NCBI GenBank assembly: GCA_016208165.1
Contig: JACQYL010000027.1
Coordinates: 1-50,704 of the forward strand
Direction of reading: 5' to 3'
Length of the DNA stretch: 50,704 nt
Source: Deltaproteobacteria bacterium
Lineage (GTDB): Bacteria; Desulfobacterota; Desulfarculia; JACQYL01
Part shown: positions 1 to 7,183 of the stretch, piece by piece
Numbering within the stretch: position 1 is the first letter of the stretch
Layout of the letters: every line of letters begins with the position of its first letter
Translations under genes and position numbers: made by a program
The notes under the pieces: model-generated
What the model saw: the letters and a program-made list of their open reading frames with translations, nothing else
Told to the model about the DNA's origin: nothing
Database searches by the model: none

Positions 1-133
1 GACTCAAACAGATACAGAAATGGAGGCTTGCGGCTTATCTACGCCACGTACTCAAAGGCAGAAGGTTGGGTACAGTCTCACAAGCCTCCCCACCCGGGTA
101 GCTAATCCGGATGGTTTAAATATAATATACAAG

Positions 134-236
134 GTTGGGTTGAGCAAAGCGAAACCCAACAATTTCGAGCACATAGGCCGCTGGATGCCGTGTCATAGGA
201 CACGTTGGGTTACGCTCGCGTTGCTCGCTAACCCAA
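134..236. repeat. Pair of GTTGGGTT palindromic repeats
   Basis: Two stem-loop repeats share the same arms. The first has GTTGGGTT at 134-141 and AACCCAAC at 153-160. The second has TTGGGTT at 205-211 and AACCCAA at 230-236. Between them lies a separate palindrome, CGTGTC/GACACG (189-204), and a further GTTGGGT half-copy is at 65-71. They lie just downstream of the leftward sulfur operon, so they could fold at the 3' end of its transcript. Arm reuse suggests a dispersed REP-like family. I see no gene in 1-247. Confidence 0.6.
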
Positions 237-247
237 GGTTTTCTTGA

Positions 248-421
248 CTACCACCAGGAGATGTTCTTGTCGTTTTCAAAAACGAGGCGGATGATTTTTG
301 TGTAGTCCGGCTCGCCCTCGTACATCTTTTCAACCGTGGTTTCGTTACCTTCGGAGACGGCGTCCATCAACTTTTGGGTGGTGTCATCCGGCTCCGACTT
401 GAGTAGATGCAACAGTTTCAT
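248..421 (-). CDS. Small conserved-looking protein at the end of the sulfur-relay operon
   Basis: A 57-residue protein starting MKLLHLLKSEPDD and ending ENDKNISWW. The start is supported by a GAGGGA Shine-Dalgarno motif about 6 bases upstream, and the gene begins 12 bases after the stop of the DsrE-like gene at 434-724. It is acidic, with no cysteine, signal peptide or membrane segment. It is the last gene of an operon of TusA, DsrE-like and YedE proteins, so a role in sulfur transfer is inferred from position only. I recall similar short proteins with a C-terminal WW in such clusters, but I assign no function. Confidence 0.75.
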   Translation of the reverse strand: MKLLHLLKSEPDDTTQKLMDAVSEGNETTVEKMYEGEPDYTKIIRLVFENDKNISWW

Positions 422-433
422 GAGGTCCCTCGT

Positions 434-724
434 CTAGAACGGAATGATCAGGTCCATTTCTTTGAGCTTTTGGCCCAGTTCATCCATGGTGATGGGCTGG
501 AAGCCGTTCTCGATGTTCTTGGGGTGATTCGAATAATAGACGCAATCCATGTCTTCGAGCCATTCGAGGTTCTCTTTCATGGCTTCCGTCATGTCCACTT
601 CGTGATCCAGGACAAAGGTGTGCACCCAGAAATTCTCGACGGAGAGTCCCAGGCTCGAGCGAACGCCTTCCCAGTCGTTCTTCTTCTCCCGGATGATGAA
701 TGCTACGTGTTTGATGTCTTCCAT
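434..724 (-). CDS. DsrE-like small protein
   Basis: A 96-residue soluble protein. Its length and alternating hydrophobic strands (HVAFIIRE near the start, [12 protein letters not shown] in the middle) suit the DsrE/DsrF-like fold, whose members pass persulfide sulfur in relays with TusA. It has no cysteine, so it cannot itself carry a persulfide and may be a structural subunit of a hetero-oligomer with the neighbouring DsrE protein. The start follows a GGGGGA motif. It lies 16 bases after the 741-1052 gene. Assignment to the DsrE superfamily is by fold impression and context, not by a diagnostic motif. Confidence 0.65.
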   Translation of the reverse strand: MEDIKHVAFIIREKKNDWEGVRSSLGLSVENFWVHTFVLDHEVDMTEAMKENLEWLEDMDCVYYSNHPKNIENGFQPITMDELGQKLKEMDLIIPF

Positions 725-740
725 TACATTCGTCCCCCGT

Positions 741-1052
741 CTACATCACGACATAGCGGTCGCATTCTTCGATCATGGCCCCATTTCTGGCTTGCGTGGC
801 AAAGCCTGTTTCGGGGACCCCAGGGGCCGGTTTTCCTTTCAACCCCTGAGCTTCGTATCCTACGTTGCACAGCGACAGATTGGCTTTCGTCTTTGACAGT
901 TCAATGAACTCGGGAACCTGGGTGAGCAAGACGCCGGTATGCGTCAGGAACACATTAACGTCGATACCTTCTTTTTCCGCCGCTTTGACCAGGCCGATGA
1001 CGTGGCGCAAGTACTTGTCTGAACGGACGAGAATGCCCAATGTCTTGGCCAT
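741..1052 (-). CDS. DsrE family sulfur-relay protein
   Basis: A 103-residue DsrE-family protein: an N-terminal strand ([17 protein letters not shown]), the segment [10 protein letters not shown]-like at about 30-42, and a cysteine in [12 protein letters not shown] near residue 82. This placing of a cysteine in the loop before the last third is typical of DsrE-like sulfur carriers. Strong AGGAGG ribosome binding site. It follows tusA by 10 bases. Expected role: accept sulfane sulfur from TusA or the reverse, in the cytoplasm. Substrate direction cannot be read from the sequence. Confidence 0.85.
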   Translation of the reverse strand: MAKTLGILVRSDKYLRHVIGLVKAAEKEGIDVNVFLTHTGVLLTQVPEFIELSKTKANLSLCNVGYEAQGLKGKPAPGVPETGFATQARNGAMIEECDRYVVM

Positions 1053-1062
1053 GCGATCCTCC

Positions 1063-1302
1063 TTAACCTACCTTGAGGTAAAAACGAATGAATCCCTCGT
1101 CCTCTTTGGTTCCCAGCAGTTGGTGCCCGCCCTTTTTCACGAATGCGGGTATGTCGTTTTTGGTACCGGGATCGGAGCTGAGGAGTTCCAGGATCTCTCC
1201 GGATTTCATCTTCTGCATGGCCTTTTTCGTTTTCAGAATCGGCATGGGGCAACTCAGCCCACGGCAGTCCAGCGTTTCGTTCGGCTTAATGTCTTCCGCC
1301 AT
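1063..1302 (-). CDS. tusA: TusA/SirA-like sulfur carrier
   Basis: A 79-residue TusA-family protein with the hallmark LDCRGLSCPMPILKTKKA; Cys18 of the CPxP motif is the persulfide-carrying residue. The rest (GEILELLSSDPGTKNDIP, then GFIRFYLKV) fits the two-layer alpha/beta fold. It has an AGGAGGT ribosome binding site. Family knowledge: TusA proteins deliver sulfane sulfur between cysteine desulfurase or rhodanese donors and acceptors such as DsrE. Here it sits between a YedE-type transporter and DsrE proteins, implying that imported or generated sulfane sulfur is handed through this operon. It could serve dissimilatory sulfur metabolism or cofactor/thiomodification. Confidence 0.92.
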   Translation of the reverse strand: MAEDIKPNETLDCRGLSCPMPILKTKKAMQKMKSGEILELLSSDPGTKNDIPAFVKKGGHQLLGTKEDEGFIRFYLKVG

Positions 1303-1408
1303 TATGTGTACCTCCTAGTAAATGATCTATTTTGACCCGAAGAGGGTCCGGCATGGCAGCCCTGTTCTCACATGCGGACTTCGCCGCCGGGACCCGTTCA
1401 TCCGACCG

Positions 1409-2587
1409 TTAGAAAACTGTAAATTTGTCCGTCTCCTCGTTCCAGGTGACCAGCAGATAATAAGCGATCACAACGGCCAGAAGGAGAAGAAAAGCCCATA
1501 CATAACCCATGGATGCCGGCAGGAACACGGACAGTCCGATCCTGTTGACGAGCCCCGTGACGTTGAGAAACTTGGAAAAAAGCGAACCGACCAGGGTGAA
1601 CGCGATCAGGGCGCACATGAGCTTTACGTGGCCTTCGCCGACCCGCCAAAGTGTTCCGCTGCCGCAGCCTCCGGCCACCACCATGCCGACGCCGAAAATG
1701 ACGCCCCCAAGGAGTCCTCCGAGCCAGAAGCGGTTCATTATATAGGCGCTTTCCGGACGGAAGCCGTTCCACTTGATGAGAGCGAATCCGACGATGCTGA
1801 TGAGGAGACTGACGGCGATGGCGCGTCCCATCACGCCTTCACCCGTCATGAACGGGTCTCGAAAGCCGCGAACAAAGCAAAACCGCGTCCGCTGAATCAC
1901 CAGACCGAAGGCCATTCCGAACAGAAGCAGTCCTCCCAGGTTGATAAAGGCTCGTTTGGAGTACATGTAGGCCATGAAGATGCCTGCGGCGAACACGAGA
2001 ACACCGATCCACGGTTGAGTCACTTTCCAGTCAAACTTGCCCTCCGTGGAGCCTTTGGAAACCGTCGCTCCGGATTTGGCCGGGAACTTCTCGAGTTCCC
2101 AGAGCAAGTACCTCAGACCGAGGTAGGCTCCGGCCAAGAGGCCCACCATCATGGCCAAGCCGCTGGCGGAAAAAGCGCTCACGGACGTATAGAATCCGCC
2201 CACGTTGCACCCGCCGGCAAGGCTGGCCCCTACGCCCATGAATGAACCGCCCACGAATCCCTTGATAATCTCGAGTCCGGGCGCCATGCGTATGGCGAAC
2301 TGTTTCGAAAGCAATGCGGATCCCAAGGCGCCAAATACCAAACCGAAACTCAGGATGGATGAGGTCGATAAAACAGGATCCAGACCCGGCGTGCCGTACA
2401 GCCCGAGGGAGCTGAATACCCAGTCACCCCAAACGCGAATTCCGCCGAACACGCCCCAAGGCCTGTCCCACGCGAAACATAGCACGCTTAAAATCCCGAT
2501 CCAGATGCCGCCTGTCATAGGAGGCCATTGTTCAGCAAAAACGAGATCGTATCCTTCTTTGAACTTCTGTTTCATAACACCCGACAT
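1409..2587 (-). CDS. YeeE/YedE family thiosulfate-type transporter
   Basis: A 392-residue polytopic membrane protein of the YeeE/YedE (TsuA) family. It shows the family cysteines in two pseudo-symmetric halves: AGGCNVGG (Cys127), TRFCFVRG (Cys237) and GGCGSGTLWRVGEG (Cys308). In characterised TsuA, such cysteines bind thiosulfate along the channel. GGAGG lies about 6 bases before the chosen ATG. It is encoded directly before tusA (106-base gap) and 15 bases after the TPR-protein gene, so transporter and carrier are co-expressed. Substrate could be thiosulfate, or another sulfur or selenium compound. Confidence 0.92.
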   Translation of the reverse strand: MSGVMKQKFKEGYDLVFAEQWPPMTGGIWIGILSVLCFAWDRPWGVFGGIRVWGDWVFSSLGLYGTPGLDPVLSTSSILSFGLVFGALGSALLSKQFAIRMAPGLEIIKGFVGGSFMGVGASLAGGCNVGGFYTSVSAFSASGLAMMVGLLAGAYLGLRYLLWELEKFPAKSGATVSKGSTEGKFDWKVTQPWIGVLVFAAGIFMAYMYSKRAFINLGGLLLFGMAFGLVIQRTRFCFVRGFRDPFMTGEGVMGRAIAVSLLISIVGFALIKWNGFRPESAYIMNRFWLGGLLGGVIFGVGMVVAGGCGSGTLWRVGEGHVKLMCALIAFTLVGSLFSKFLNVTGLVNRIGLSVFLPASMGYVWAFLLLLAVVIAYYLLVTWNEETDKFTVF

Positions 2588-2602
2588 GCGAGGCCTCCAG
2601 AG

Positions 2603-3061
2603 TTAACAACCTTCATCTTGACCAATCTTGAACTTGGGCGCCGGCTGGGGGGCAGCGGGAGGAGCGGCAGGCGGCTGAGGAGCAGCCGGAGCAGTCATGG
2701 TTTCCTTTTCCGACGCACCAGGCGCGAGAGCAGGAGTTTCGGCGGGCTGGGTCGGACGAACCATGTATTTGCCTTCTTTCTTCATCTGGTCCGCAGCAGC
2801 GTAAAACGAGGCCAGGTCGTACCAGTTCCATGGTTTCGGGTTGTATGGGTCCGTCTGCACGGCGGTCTGAAAGTAGTATTTCGCTTCCTCGTAGCGAGCG
2901 CGATCGAGGGCGTCTTTTCCATAGCGGATCAGCAGGGCGCATTTCTCTTTGTCCACCTTGTACGTTTCGGCCTCCTGGGCTCGAGCCTGGAATTCGAACA
3001 ACACCGCTCCGCAGGCTAAGGTGAAGCAGAACAGAAGCACCAGCGCAACCTGTTTCTTCAT
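2603..3061 (-). CDS. Secreted TPR protein leading the sulfur operon
   Basis: About 152 residues from MKKQVALVLLFC. I chose this ATG because GGGAGG stands 7 bases upstream; an in-frame start 15 bases earlier would break that spacing. Residues 1-28 form a signal peptide with a hydrophobic core. One TPR-like helix pair follows (YGKDALDRARYEEAKYYFQ, then DPYNPKPWNWYDLASFY). The last third is a Pro/Ala-rich linker, and the protein ends in DEGC. It is first in the operon behind the promoter at 3110-3138. It is probably periplasmic; function unknown. The terminal cysteine is unusual and could be functional, given the sulfur context. Confidence 0.8.
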   Translation of the reverse strand: MKKQVALVLLFCFTLACGAVLFEFQARAQEAETYKVDKEKCALLIRYGKDALDRARYEEAKYYFQTAVQTDPYNPKPWNWYDLASFYAAADQMKKEGKYMVRPTQPAETPALAPGASEKETMTAPAAPQPPAAPPAAPQPAPKFKIGQDEGC

Positions 3062-3109
3062 AAGTGGTCCTCCCAAAAGATAAAAAGTGCGTTTTTCAAA
3101 CAGTGAGTT

Positions 3110-3138
3110 ACTATAAACATCGCCAGGGAGAATATCAA
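3110..3138 (-). promoter_or_regulatory. Sigma-70 promoter of the sulfur-relay operon
   Basis: On the minus strand TTGATA (3138-3133) and TATAGT (3115-3110) are separated by exactly 17 bases, a near-consensus housekeeping promoter. Transcription would begin near 3103, giving a leader of about 40 bases before the ATG at 3061. Confidence 0.7.
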
Positions 3139-3222
3139 GAGGGGTTTGTGAAAATGGGAAAGCAAGAGGTTTTGGCGCGCGGAGACGTCAAACTTGAAAT
3201 ACCCAGGGGCGCGCCTGCCTTT

Positions 3223-3355
3223 GAGGCCGTCTCATAATTTCAGAAACGTCCTTCCGGACGAATGCAGCAAGATCCGGAGTCCAGGCGATCCCGGATCCTG
3301 GCTCGCGTCCCGTTTTGCGGGGCGTGGCCGGGATGACGAATTATGAAACAGTCTC
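3223..3355. mobile_element. MITE-like element, 133 bp with terminal inverted repeats
   Basis: The left end (3223-3239, GAGGCCGTCTCATAATT) and the reverse complement of the right end (3339-3355, GAGACTGTTTCATAATT) match at 14 of 17 bases, and all three differences are transitions. The interior holds no gene and is GC-rich with further self-complementarity. It occupies the gap between the promoter of the sulfur operon and the end of birA. Size and ends suggest a non-autonomous miniature element; no target duplication is clear. Confidence 0.6.
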
Positions 3356-3431
3356 GTTTGCCGGAAGCCCGGCCCAACGCCTGAATGAGCGGGTACTTGT
3401 TTCGATGCCGGTGCGAACGTCGGCGGCGCGT

Positions 3432-4442
3432 TCAAGCCTTGAGGCGGAGACTGAGATCTCCGCACAGCACTCGATGCTGCATTCCGCTCTCATCCTCGAG
3501 AATGAGGGCGCCTTCGTCGTCTATGGTGAGGGCCCTACCCAAAAGGGCCTGATCCGCCGAACGAACTTCCACCTGCCGTCCGATGACCGTAGAGTAGGAG
3601 TTCCAAAGCGCTTTCAGTCCGTGGTCTTCTCCCCGGATTAATCTGTCATACCACACGTCCATGCGGGACAGGATTTTTCCCAGGAGTTCGAGCCTGGAAA
3701 CGGTATGGCCCACCTCGGCCCGGACGCTCGTGGCCACATTCCGGATCTCGGGATACTCTTCCGGATCCATGTTCACGTTCAGTCCGATGCCTACCACCAC
3801 GTATTCCACGGCTTCTCCTGCGACGGAGAATTCCGTCAGCAGGCCGGCCAATTTTCTAGGGCCCAAGTATACATCGTTGGGCCATTTGATGCCGGGATCG
3901 AGTGAAGTCAGGTCGCGTACCGCCTCCACTATGGACACCGAGGCGGTCATGTTCAGCCGGAACACTCTCTGGGGAGGGATATTGGGTCTTAAGACCATCG
4001 AGAACAACAGGTTGGCGCCCTTGGGAGACAGCCAGGTGCGATTCAGCCTTCCGCGGCCTCCGGTTTGGCTTTCAGCAACGACCAGGGCGCCGTCCCGGGC
4101 TCCCTCGATGGCGGCCTCCTTGGCCGTAAGATTGGTCGAGTGGAGCGAATCGAAGTACCGGATGTCTCGGGCGAGGATACGCGTGTCGGAATGACGGCGA
4201 ATCAGCGCCGGGAAGAGAAGGTCGGGCGTCCGAACGACGCGGTAGCCGCGCCTGGGCTCGGCCTCGATACCGTATCCCATCCGTATCAACTTCCGGATGG
4301 CCTTCCACACGGCGGTACGCGATATGCCCAAGGTCTCGGCCAAAACGTTGCCGGATACCGGCGCGGACCGATCCAGGAGGACCTCGATAATCTGCTCGTG
4401 TCGTTCCATATCTGGAATGCCTACTTGATTTGTTGAGTTCAT
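3432..4442 (-). CDS. birA: Bifunctional biotin--[acetyl-CoA-carboxylase] ligase / biotin repressor
   Basis: A 336-residue BirA with an N-terminal winged helix (VSGNVLAETLGISRTAVWKA, about residues 28-50) that binds DNA. The catalytic domain follows, with GGRGRLNRTW (biotinoyl-AMP loop) and KWPNDVYLG. The C-terminal SH3-like domain has LTIDDEGALILEDESG. It activates biotin with ATP and attaches it to carboxylase carrier lysines; as a dimer the long form can repress biotin genes. The first ATG (4442) lacks a strong ribosome site, and an internal ATG at 4409 is possible. It is divergent from the NifX-like operon. The HTH implies biotin-responsive regulation, though no bio operon is in the window. 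Confidence 0.93.
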   Translation of the reverse strand: MNSTNQVGIPDMERHEQIIEVLLDRSAPVSGNVLAETLGISRTAVWKAIRKLIRMGYGIEAEPRRGYRVVRTPDLLFPALIRRHSDTRILARDIRYFDSLHSTNLTAKEAAIEGARDGALVVAESQTGGRGRLNRTWLSPKGANLLFSMVLRPNIPPQRVFRLNMTASVSIVEAVRDLTSLDPGIKWPNDVYLGPRKLAGLLTEFSVAGEAVEYVVVGIGLNVNMDPEEYPEIRNVATSVRAEVGHTVSRLELLGKILSRMDVWYDRLIRGEDHGLKALWNSYSTVIGRQVEVRSADQALLGRALTIDDEGALILEDESGMQHRVLCGDLSLRLKA

Positions 4443-4481
4443 ATCAAGCCTTTTTGCGCGATCGGCGGGCTTCGTCGAGGG

Positions 4482-4517
4482 TGCATCCTGAAGTTTCCGC
4501 TATCGACACAGGATGCA
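4482..4517. promoter_or_regulatory. Inverted repeat TGCATCCTG/CAGGATGCA, possible activator site
   Basis: Perfect 9-base arms at 4482-4490 and 4509-4517 with an 18-base spacer, in the birA/nifX-like divergent region. The centre is about 135 bases upstream of the start predicted for the sigma-54 promoter at 4611, the usual distance for an enhancer-binding activator. A run of four T follows, so a stem-loop terminator is the alternative reading. Confidence 0.45.
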
Positions 4518-4610
4518 TTTTGCAACATCTCAAAAGGAATAAACATATGCCGTGTGAAAAAGTCCTTATAAAATTCATAGGTTGAGTCTTGATGAAGAAG
4601 CAGATTTTTT

Positions 4611-4626
4611 TGGCACATATGTTGCT
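4611..4626 (+). promoter_or_regulatory. Sigma-54 promoter of the NifX/NifU-like operon
   Basis: TGGCACATATGTTGCT matches the -24/-12 consensus TGGCAC-N5-TTGCW at every fixed position, with the invariant GG (4612-4613) and GC (4624-4625) at correct spacing. It is preceded by a T-rich run. Transcription is predicted near 4637, about 100 bases before the first ATG at 4736. Expression would need an ATP-dependent enhancer-binding protein. Confidence 0.8.
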
Positions 4627-4628
4627 CT

Positions 4629-4697
4629 GCCTGAGTGCGGCTCCGTTTCGGGAGCCTCAGGCGCTGGGACTGATGGGTATGAAATAACCCGTCCAGC
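4629..4697 (+). promoter_or_regulatory. Two stacked hairpins in the 5' leader of the NifX-like gene
   Basis: Hairpin 1 pairs GCCTGA (4629-4634) with TCAGGC (4657-4662), and inside it GGCTCC (4639-4644) with GGAGCC (4651-4656). Hairpin 2 follows without a gap: GCTGG (4663-4667) with CCAGC (4693-4697), and GGGT (4675-4678) with ACCC (4687-4690). If transcription starts at the sigma-54 site (about 4637), only the inner part of hairpin 1 is in the RNA, giving a 5'-terminal stem. Downstream AGGC (4715-4718) and GCCT (4732-4735) could pair around the AAAGGAG ribosome site. I do not recognise a known riboswitch. Confidence 0.4.
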
Positions 4698-4735
4698 GCC
4701 GGAATACGCCAAAAAGGCATAAAGGAGAAACGCCT

Positions 4736-5110
4736 ATGCAAGGAAAAGTTGCAATACCTTCAATGGCGCCGGGGGGACTGGACGCCGTTCGTTCCGGACA
4801 TTTTGGACACTGCGATGCCTTCACATTGGTTCACGTGGAAGGGGATTTCATCAAAGAAGTCCAGATCGTCGCCAACCAGGAGCACGTTCAGGGCGGATGC
4901 ATGGTGCCCGTCAATCTGCTCGCTTCTTATAGTGTGAATGCGATCATCGTAGGCGGTATCGGTATGAGGCCCCTCATGGGGTTTCGTCAGGCGGGCATCC
5001 AGGTCTATTTTGATGCCGAAGAACCTAACATTCGGCCGGTGGTCGAGCAATGGATGAAGGGGATGCTGCCCGAAATCTCGGACCAGCAGGTCTGCGGCGC
5101 CCACTTATAG
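4736..5110 (+). CDS. NifX/NifB-like dinitrogenase iron-molybdenum cofactor family protein
   Basis: A 124-residue protein of the dinitrogenase Fe-Mo cofactor (NifX/NafY-like) family. Signatures: GHFGHCDAFTLV at about 21-33, then VNAIIVGGIGMRPLMGFRQAGI in the middle, the conserved Gly-rich turn of the fold. Cysteines are in HC, GGC and near the C-terminus (QVCGAHL). AAAGGAG lies 8 bases before the ATG. Family members bind iron-sulfur or FeMo-type clusters and shuttle them. No nitrogenase genes are seen, so this is probably a general metal-cluster carrier. It is the first gene downstream of the sigma-54 promoter. Confidence 0.88.
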   Translation: MQGKVAIPSMAPGGLDAVRSGHFGHCDAFTLVHVEGDFIKEVQIVANQEHVQGGCMVPVNLLASYSVNAIIVGGIGMRPLMGFRQAGIQVYFDAEEPNIRPVVEQWMKGMLPEISDQQVCGAHL

Positions 5111-5255
5111 AGCCTTCTCTCGTCGCGGACGCGCCGTTTGTATCCTCGGGAGCGAAAAATTGGAATTGCAAACGCGGACATGAGGGGGTAGTTTTAGGTC
5201 CATGGGACTGATAGGTCTCGGCTGATTTCTCATAGGGACAAATGGATGGAAGAGT

Positions 5256-5693
5256 ATGGAGAGTGCAAAGAAGATGGACCCTGATATGGCCCGAATGCTT
5301 TCGGAAACCGGCTATTCGGATAAAGCGATCCGATACCTCGAAGATACGCCGGGCCTGGGGATTTTGGAGAACGCGGATCACGTCACGGATCTGGTGGGAC
5401 CCTGTGGAGACTCCATGAAATTGTCGCTGGACGTCGACGGGGGAATCATCCGTGACGCTCGAATTCAAGTTTTGGGATGTCCGGGAGCGATAGCGTCCGG
5501 ATGCGCTCTGGTCAGCCTGGCCAAAGGCAGGTCCATGGAGGATGCGCGGAAATTGACCATAGAGGACCTTTACGCGGAAGTCGAGAGGTTGCCGGAGAAG
5601 AAGATCCACTGCGCGCGTCTGGTCCTGAAAACATTGCACAAGGCGGTAGACGAGTACGTACAAAAGCAAACCGATAAAGGTGAACGGAAATGA
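5256..5693 (+). CDS. NifU/IscU-like iron-sulfur scaffold protein
   Basis: A 145-residue protein with the three cysteines of the IscU/NifU N-domain: GPCGD (Cys50), GCPGAIASG (Cys75) and KKIHCARL (Cys119), in their usual order and surroundings. It would assemble a transient Fe-S cluster in the cytoplasm for transfer. It lies 145 bases after the NifX-like gene and overlaps the next gene by ATGA (5690-5693), suggesting translational coupling. No cysteine desulfurase is adjacent. The extra N-terminal 30 residues before the domain are short compared with full NifU, and there is no C-terminal Nfu domain. Confidence 0.9.
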   Translation: MESAKKMDPDMARMLSETGYSDKAIRYLEDTPGLGILENADHVTDLVGPCGDSMKLSLDVDGGIIRDARIQVLGCPGAIASGCALVSLAKGRSMEDARKLTIEDLYAEVERLPEKKIHCARLVLKTLHKAVDEYVQKQTDKGERK

Positions 5694-6049
5694 AAATCGC
5701 CGTATCGTCGAAGGGTCCGGATATCACATCCGAGGTAGATCCACGATTTGGCAGAGCGAAATACATACTCGTGGTGGAAACGGACTCCGGTGAAGTGGAA
5801 ACGCTGGACAATTCGAAAAACGCCGATGCTCTCAGAGGGGCGGGTATTCAAACGGCCGCCTGGGTGGCGGATCGGGGCGCCACCGCACTGATCACGGGTC
5901 ACTGCGGCCCCAATGCCTTCGAGGTGTTGAAAAAGGCGGGGATCAAAGTGGCCAACAATGCAAGCGGAACGGTCAAACAAACCATCGCTGATTTCCTGGA
6001 CGGGAAGTTGCCCGTGGCCGATAAAGCGGACGTGGAAGGCGGATGGTAG
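5690..6049 (+). CDS. Second NifX/NifB-like cluster-carrier protein
   Basis: A 119-residue member of the same Fe-Mo cofactor-binding family as the gene at 4736: MKIAVSSKGPD start, DPRFGRAKYILVVE at about 17-30, and the C-terminal GHCGPNAFEVLKKAGIKV typical of the family. It overlaps the scaffold gene by four bases. The two NifX-like proteins flanking a NifU-like scaffold suggest a small metal-cluster assembly or delivery module. Its single cysteine (GHCGP) may ligate the cargo. Which enzyme receives the cluster is not evident. Confidence 0.9.
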   Translation: MKIAVSSKGPDITSEVDPRFGRAKYILVVETDSGEVETLDNSKNADALRGAGIQTAAWVADRGATALITGHCGPNAFEVLKKAGIKVANNASGTVKQTIADFLDGKLPVADKADVEGGW

Positions 6050-6146
6050 CCGGCGACCCCGGTACATCCATGAGACCCCTCCCCTATCCGGATCGGACGC
6101 GGAGGGTATCAATCGGTCACAAGAGAATCCGCCGGCAAACTGCCGT

Positions 6147-6587
6147 ATGCGAAAATCGGTTGACGAAATCGTTATGAAGAAAACTCCGGAGATTCGGGTT
6201 CTGGTAGTGGAACCGAATCGAGATATTGCGGACTGGATGATGCCCGTGCTGGAAGACCGCGGCTACGGGGTGGACTTCTGTACTCAGGCGGACGAAGCCG
6301 TTCAACGTATACGGAACAACAGGTACGACCTGGTGCTGGTTCACGATGAAGTCGAGATATGGCCGGGGAGAGATCTTGTGAAGGAAGTGGTCCGGGTTTC
6401 TCCTTTTACCTGTTGTGGTGTGATCACCGACATGGATGCGAACGAAATTCACGACCGTATGGAAAGCCTGGGCATCGTGGGCCACGTGGGGACGAAGCCG
6501 GACCCGGAGACGTTGAACACCCTTTTGGACGGTTTCGAGTCCATCTGGAAATTAACCGTTCCCACCGCGGGTTCGTTGGCTCGCTGA
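6147..6587 (+). CDS. Stand-alone receiver-domain protein
   Basis: About 146 residues, essentially one response-regulator receiver domain: IRVLVVEPNRD (the usual acidic pair is replaced by E and D), YDLVLVHDEV with the phospho-acceptor Asp, VIT at the switch Thr, and GTKPD with the conserved Lys. There is no output domain. No ribosome site clearly decides between ATG 6147 and ATG 6174. It is the last gene after the NifX/NifU/NifX genes, about 100 bases downstream. It may be a single-domain CheY/Spo0F-like relay protein, perhaps linked to sigma-54 control of the operon; that link is a guess. Confidence 0.75.
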   Translation: MRKSVDEIVMKKTPEIRVLVVEPNRDIADWMMPVLEDRGYGVDFCTQADEAVQRIRNNRYDLVLVHDEVEIWPGRDLVKEVVRVSPFTCCGVITDMDANEIHDRMESLGIVGHVGTKPDPETLNTLLDGFESIWKLTVPTAGSLAR

Positions 6588-6856
6588 GACTGAATCCCTT
6601 CCGTATCACCCCCCTTCATTGTTTATGTTGATCTCGGCGATCCCGGGAATTTTCCTCTTGCTCCGCATACACCGCGCCGGGACGCAGTAACGGAAAGCCC
6701 CTTTTGAATCCCCTGCTAAGTATTTTCCACGCCAACCAACTTCCTTTTTTATAAGGATTCTGTGTCCGCGGGAACGAGCGGTGTGTTAGAATGTTTGATT
6801 ATGCAGGATAAGACCGGAAGAATGCATTTCCAATGACTAAAAGGAGGGCGAGGCTC

Positions 6857-7183
6857 ATGTCGGAGAAAGGCATGCCCAAGTGGTTCGACACCATACGGAC
6901 AAGGCACAAAGCGTATATGGAAGCGGTTGAAGAACTAGGCAAGGCGGCGCACAAGGAAGGGCCCCTGAATGAGAAGACCGCCCACCTGATTCAACTGGGC
7001 GCTGCTACGGCCTTGCGATCCGAGGGCGCGGTCCACAGTCATGTCCGAAGGGCGCTCCAATCTGGAGCCTCCCCGGACGAAATCCGCCATGCCATTATTC
7101 TGGTGACCAGTACGATTGGATTTCCCACAGTGTCGGCTGCCTTGAGCTGGGCGGAGGATGTAATCACGTCTCAAGGAAACTGA
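6857..7183 (+). CDS. Carboxymuconolactone decarboxylase/AhpD-like family protein
   Basis: A 108-residue protein starting MSEKGMPKW; AAGGAGGG at 6841-6848 fixes this ATG rather than the upstream one at 6833. It has the CMD/AhpD helical core: LNEKTAHLIQLGAATAL, then EGAVHSHVRRALQSGASPDEI, then HAIILVTSTIGFPTVSAALSWA. The catalytic CxxC of AhpD is absent (EGAVHSH instead), so thiol peroxidase activity is unlikely, as in many members of this branch. It is monocistronic. Actual substrate unknown. Confidence 0.88.
   Translation: MSEKGMPKWFDTIRTRHKAYMEAVEELGKAAHKEGPLNEKTAHLIQLGAATALRSEGAVHSHVRRALQSGASPDEIRHAIILVTSTIGFPTVSAALSWAEDVITSQGN

Noticed and set aside
20-247. 75-residue frame at the left edge
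   Set aside because: It runs through two palindromic repeats and has no ribosome site.
4547-4585. A 12-residue frame with a good ribosome site (AAAAGGA) upstream of the NifX-like gene
   Set aside because: It lies before the predicted sigma-54 transcription start, so it would not be on that transcript, and it shows no codon run that would suggest a leader peptide.
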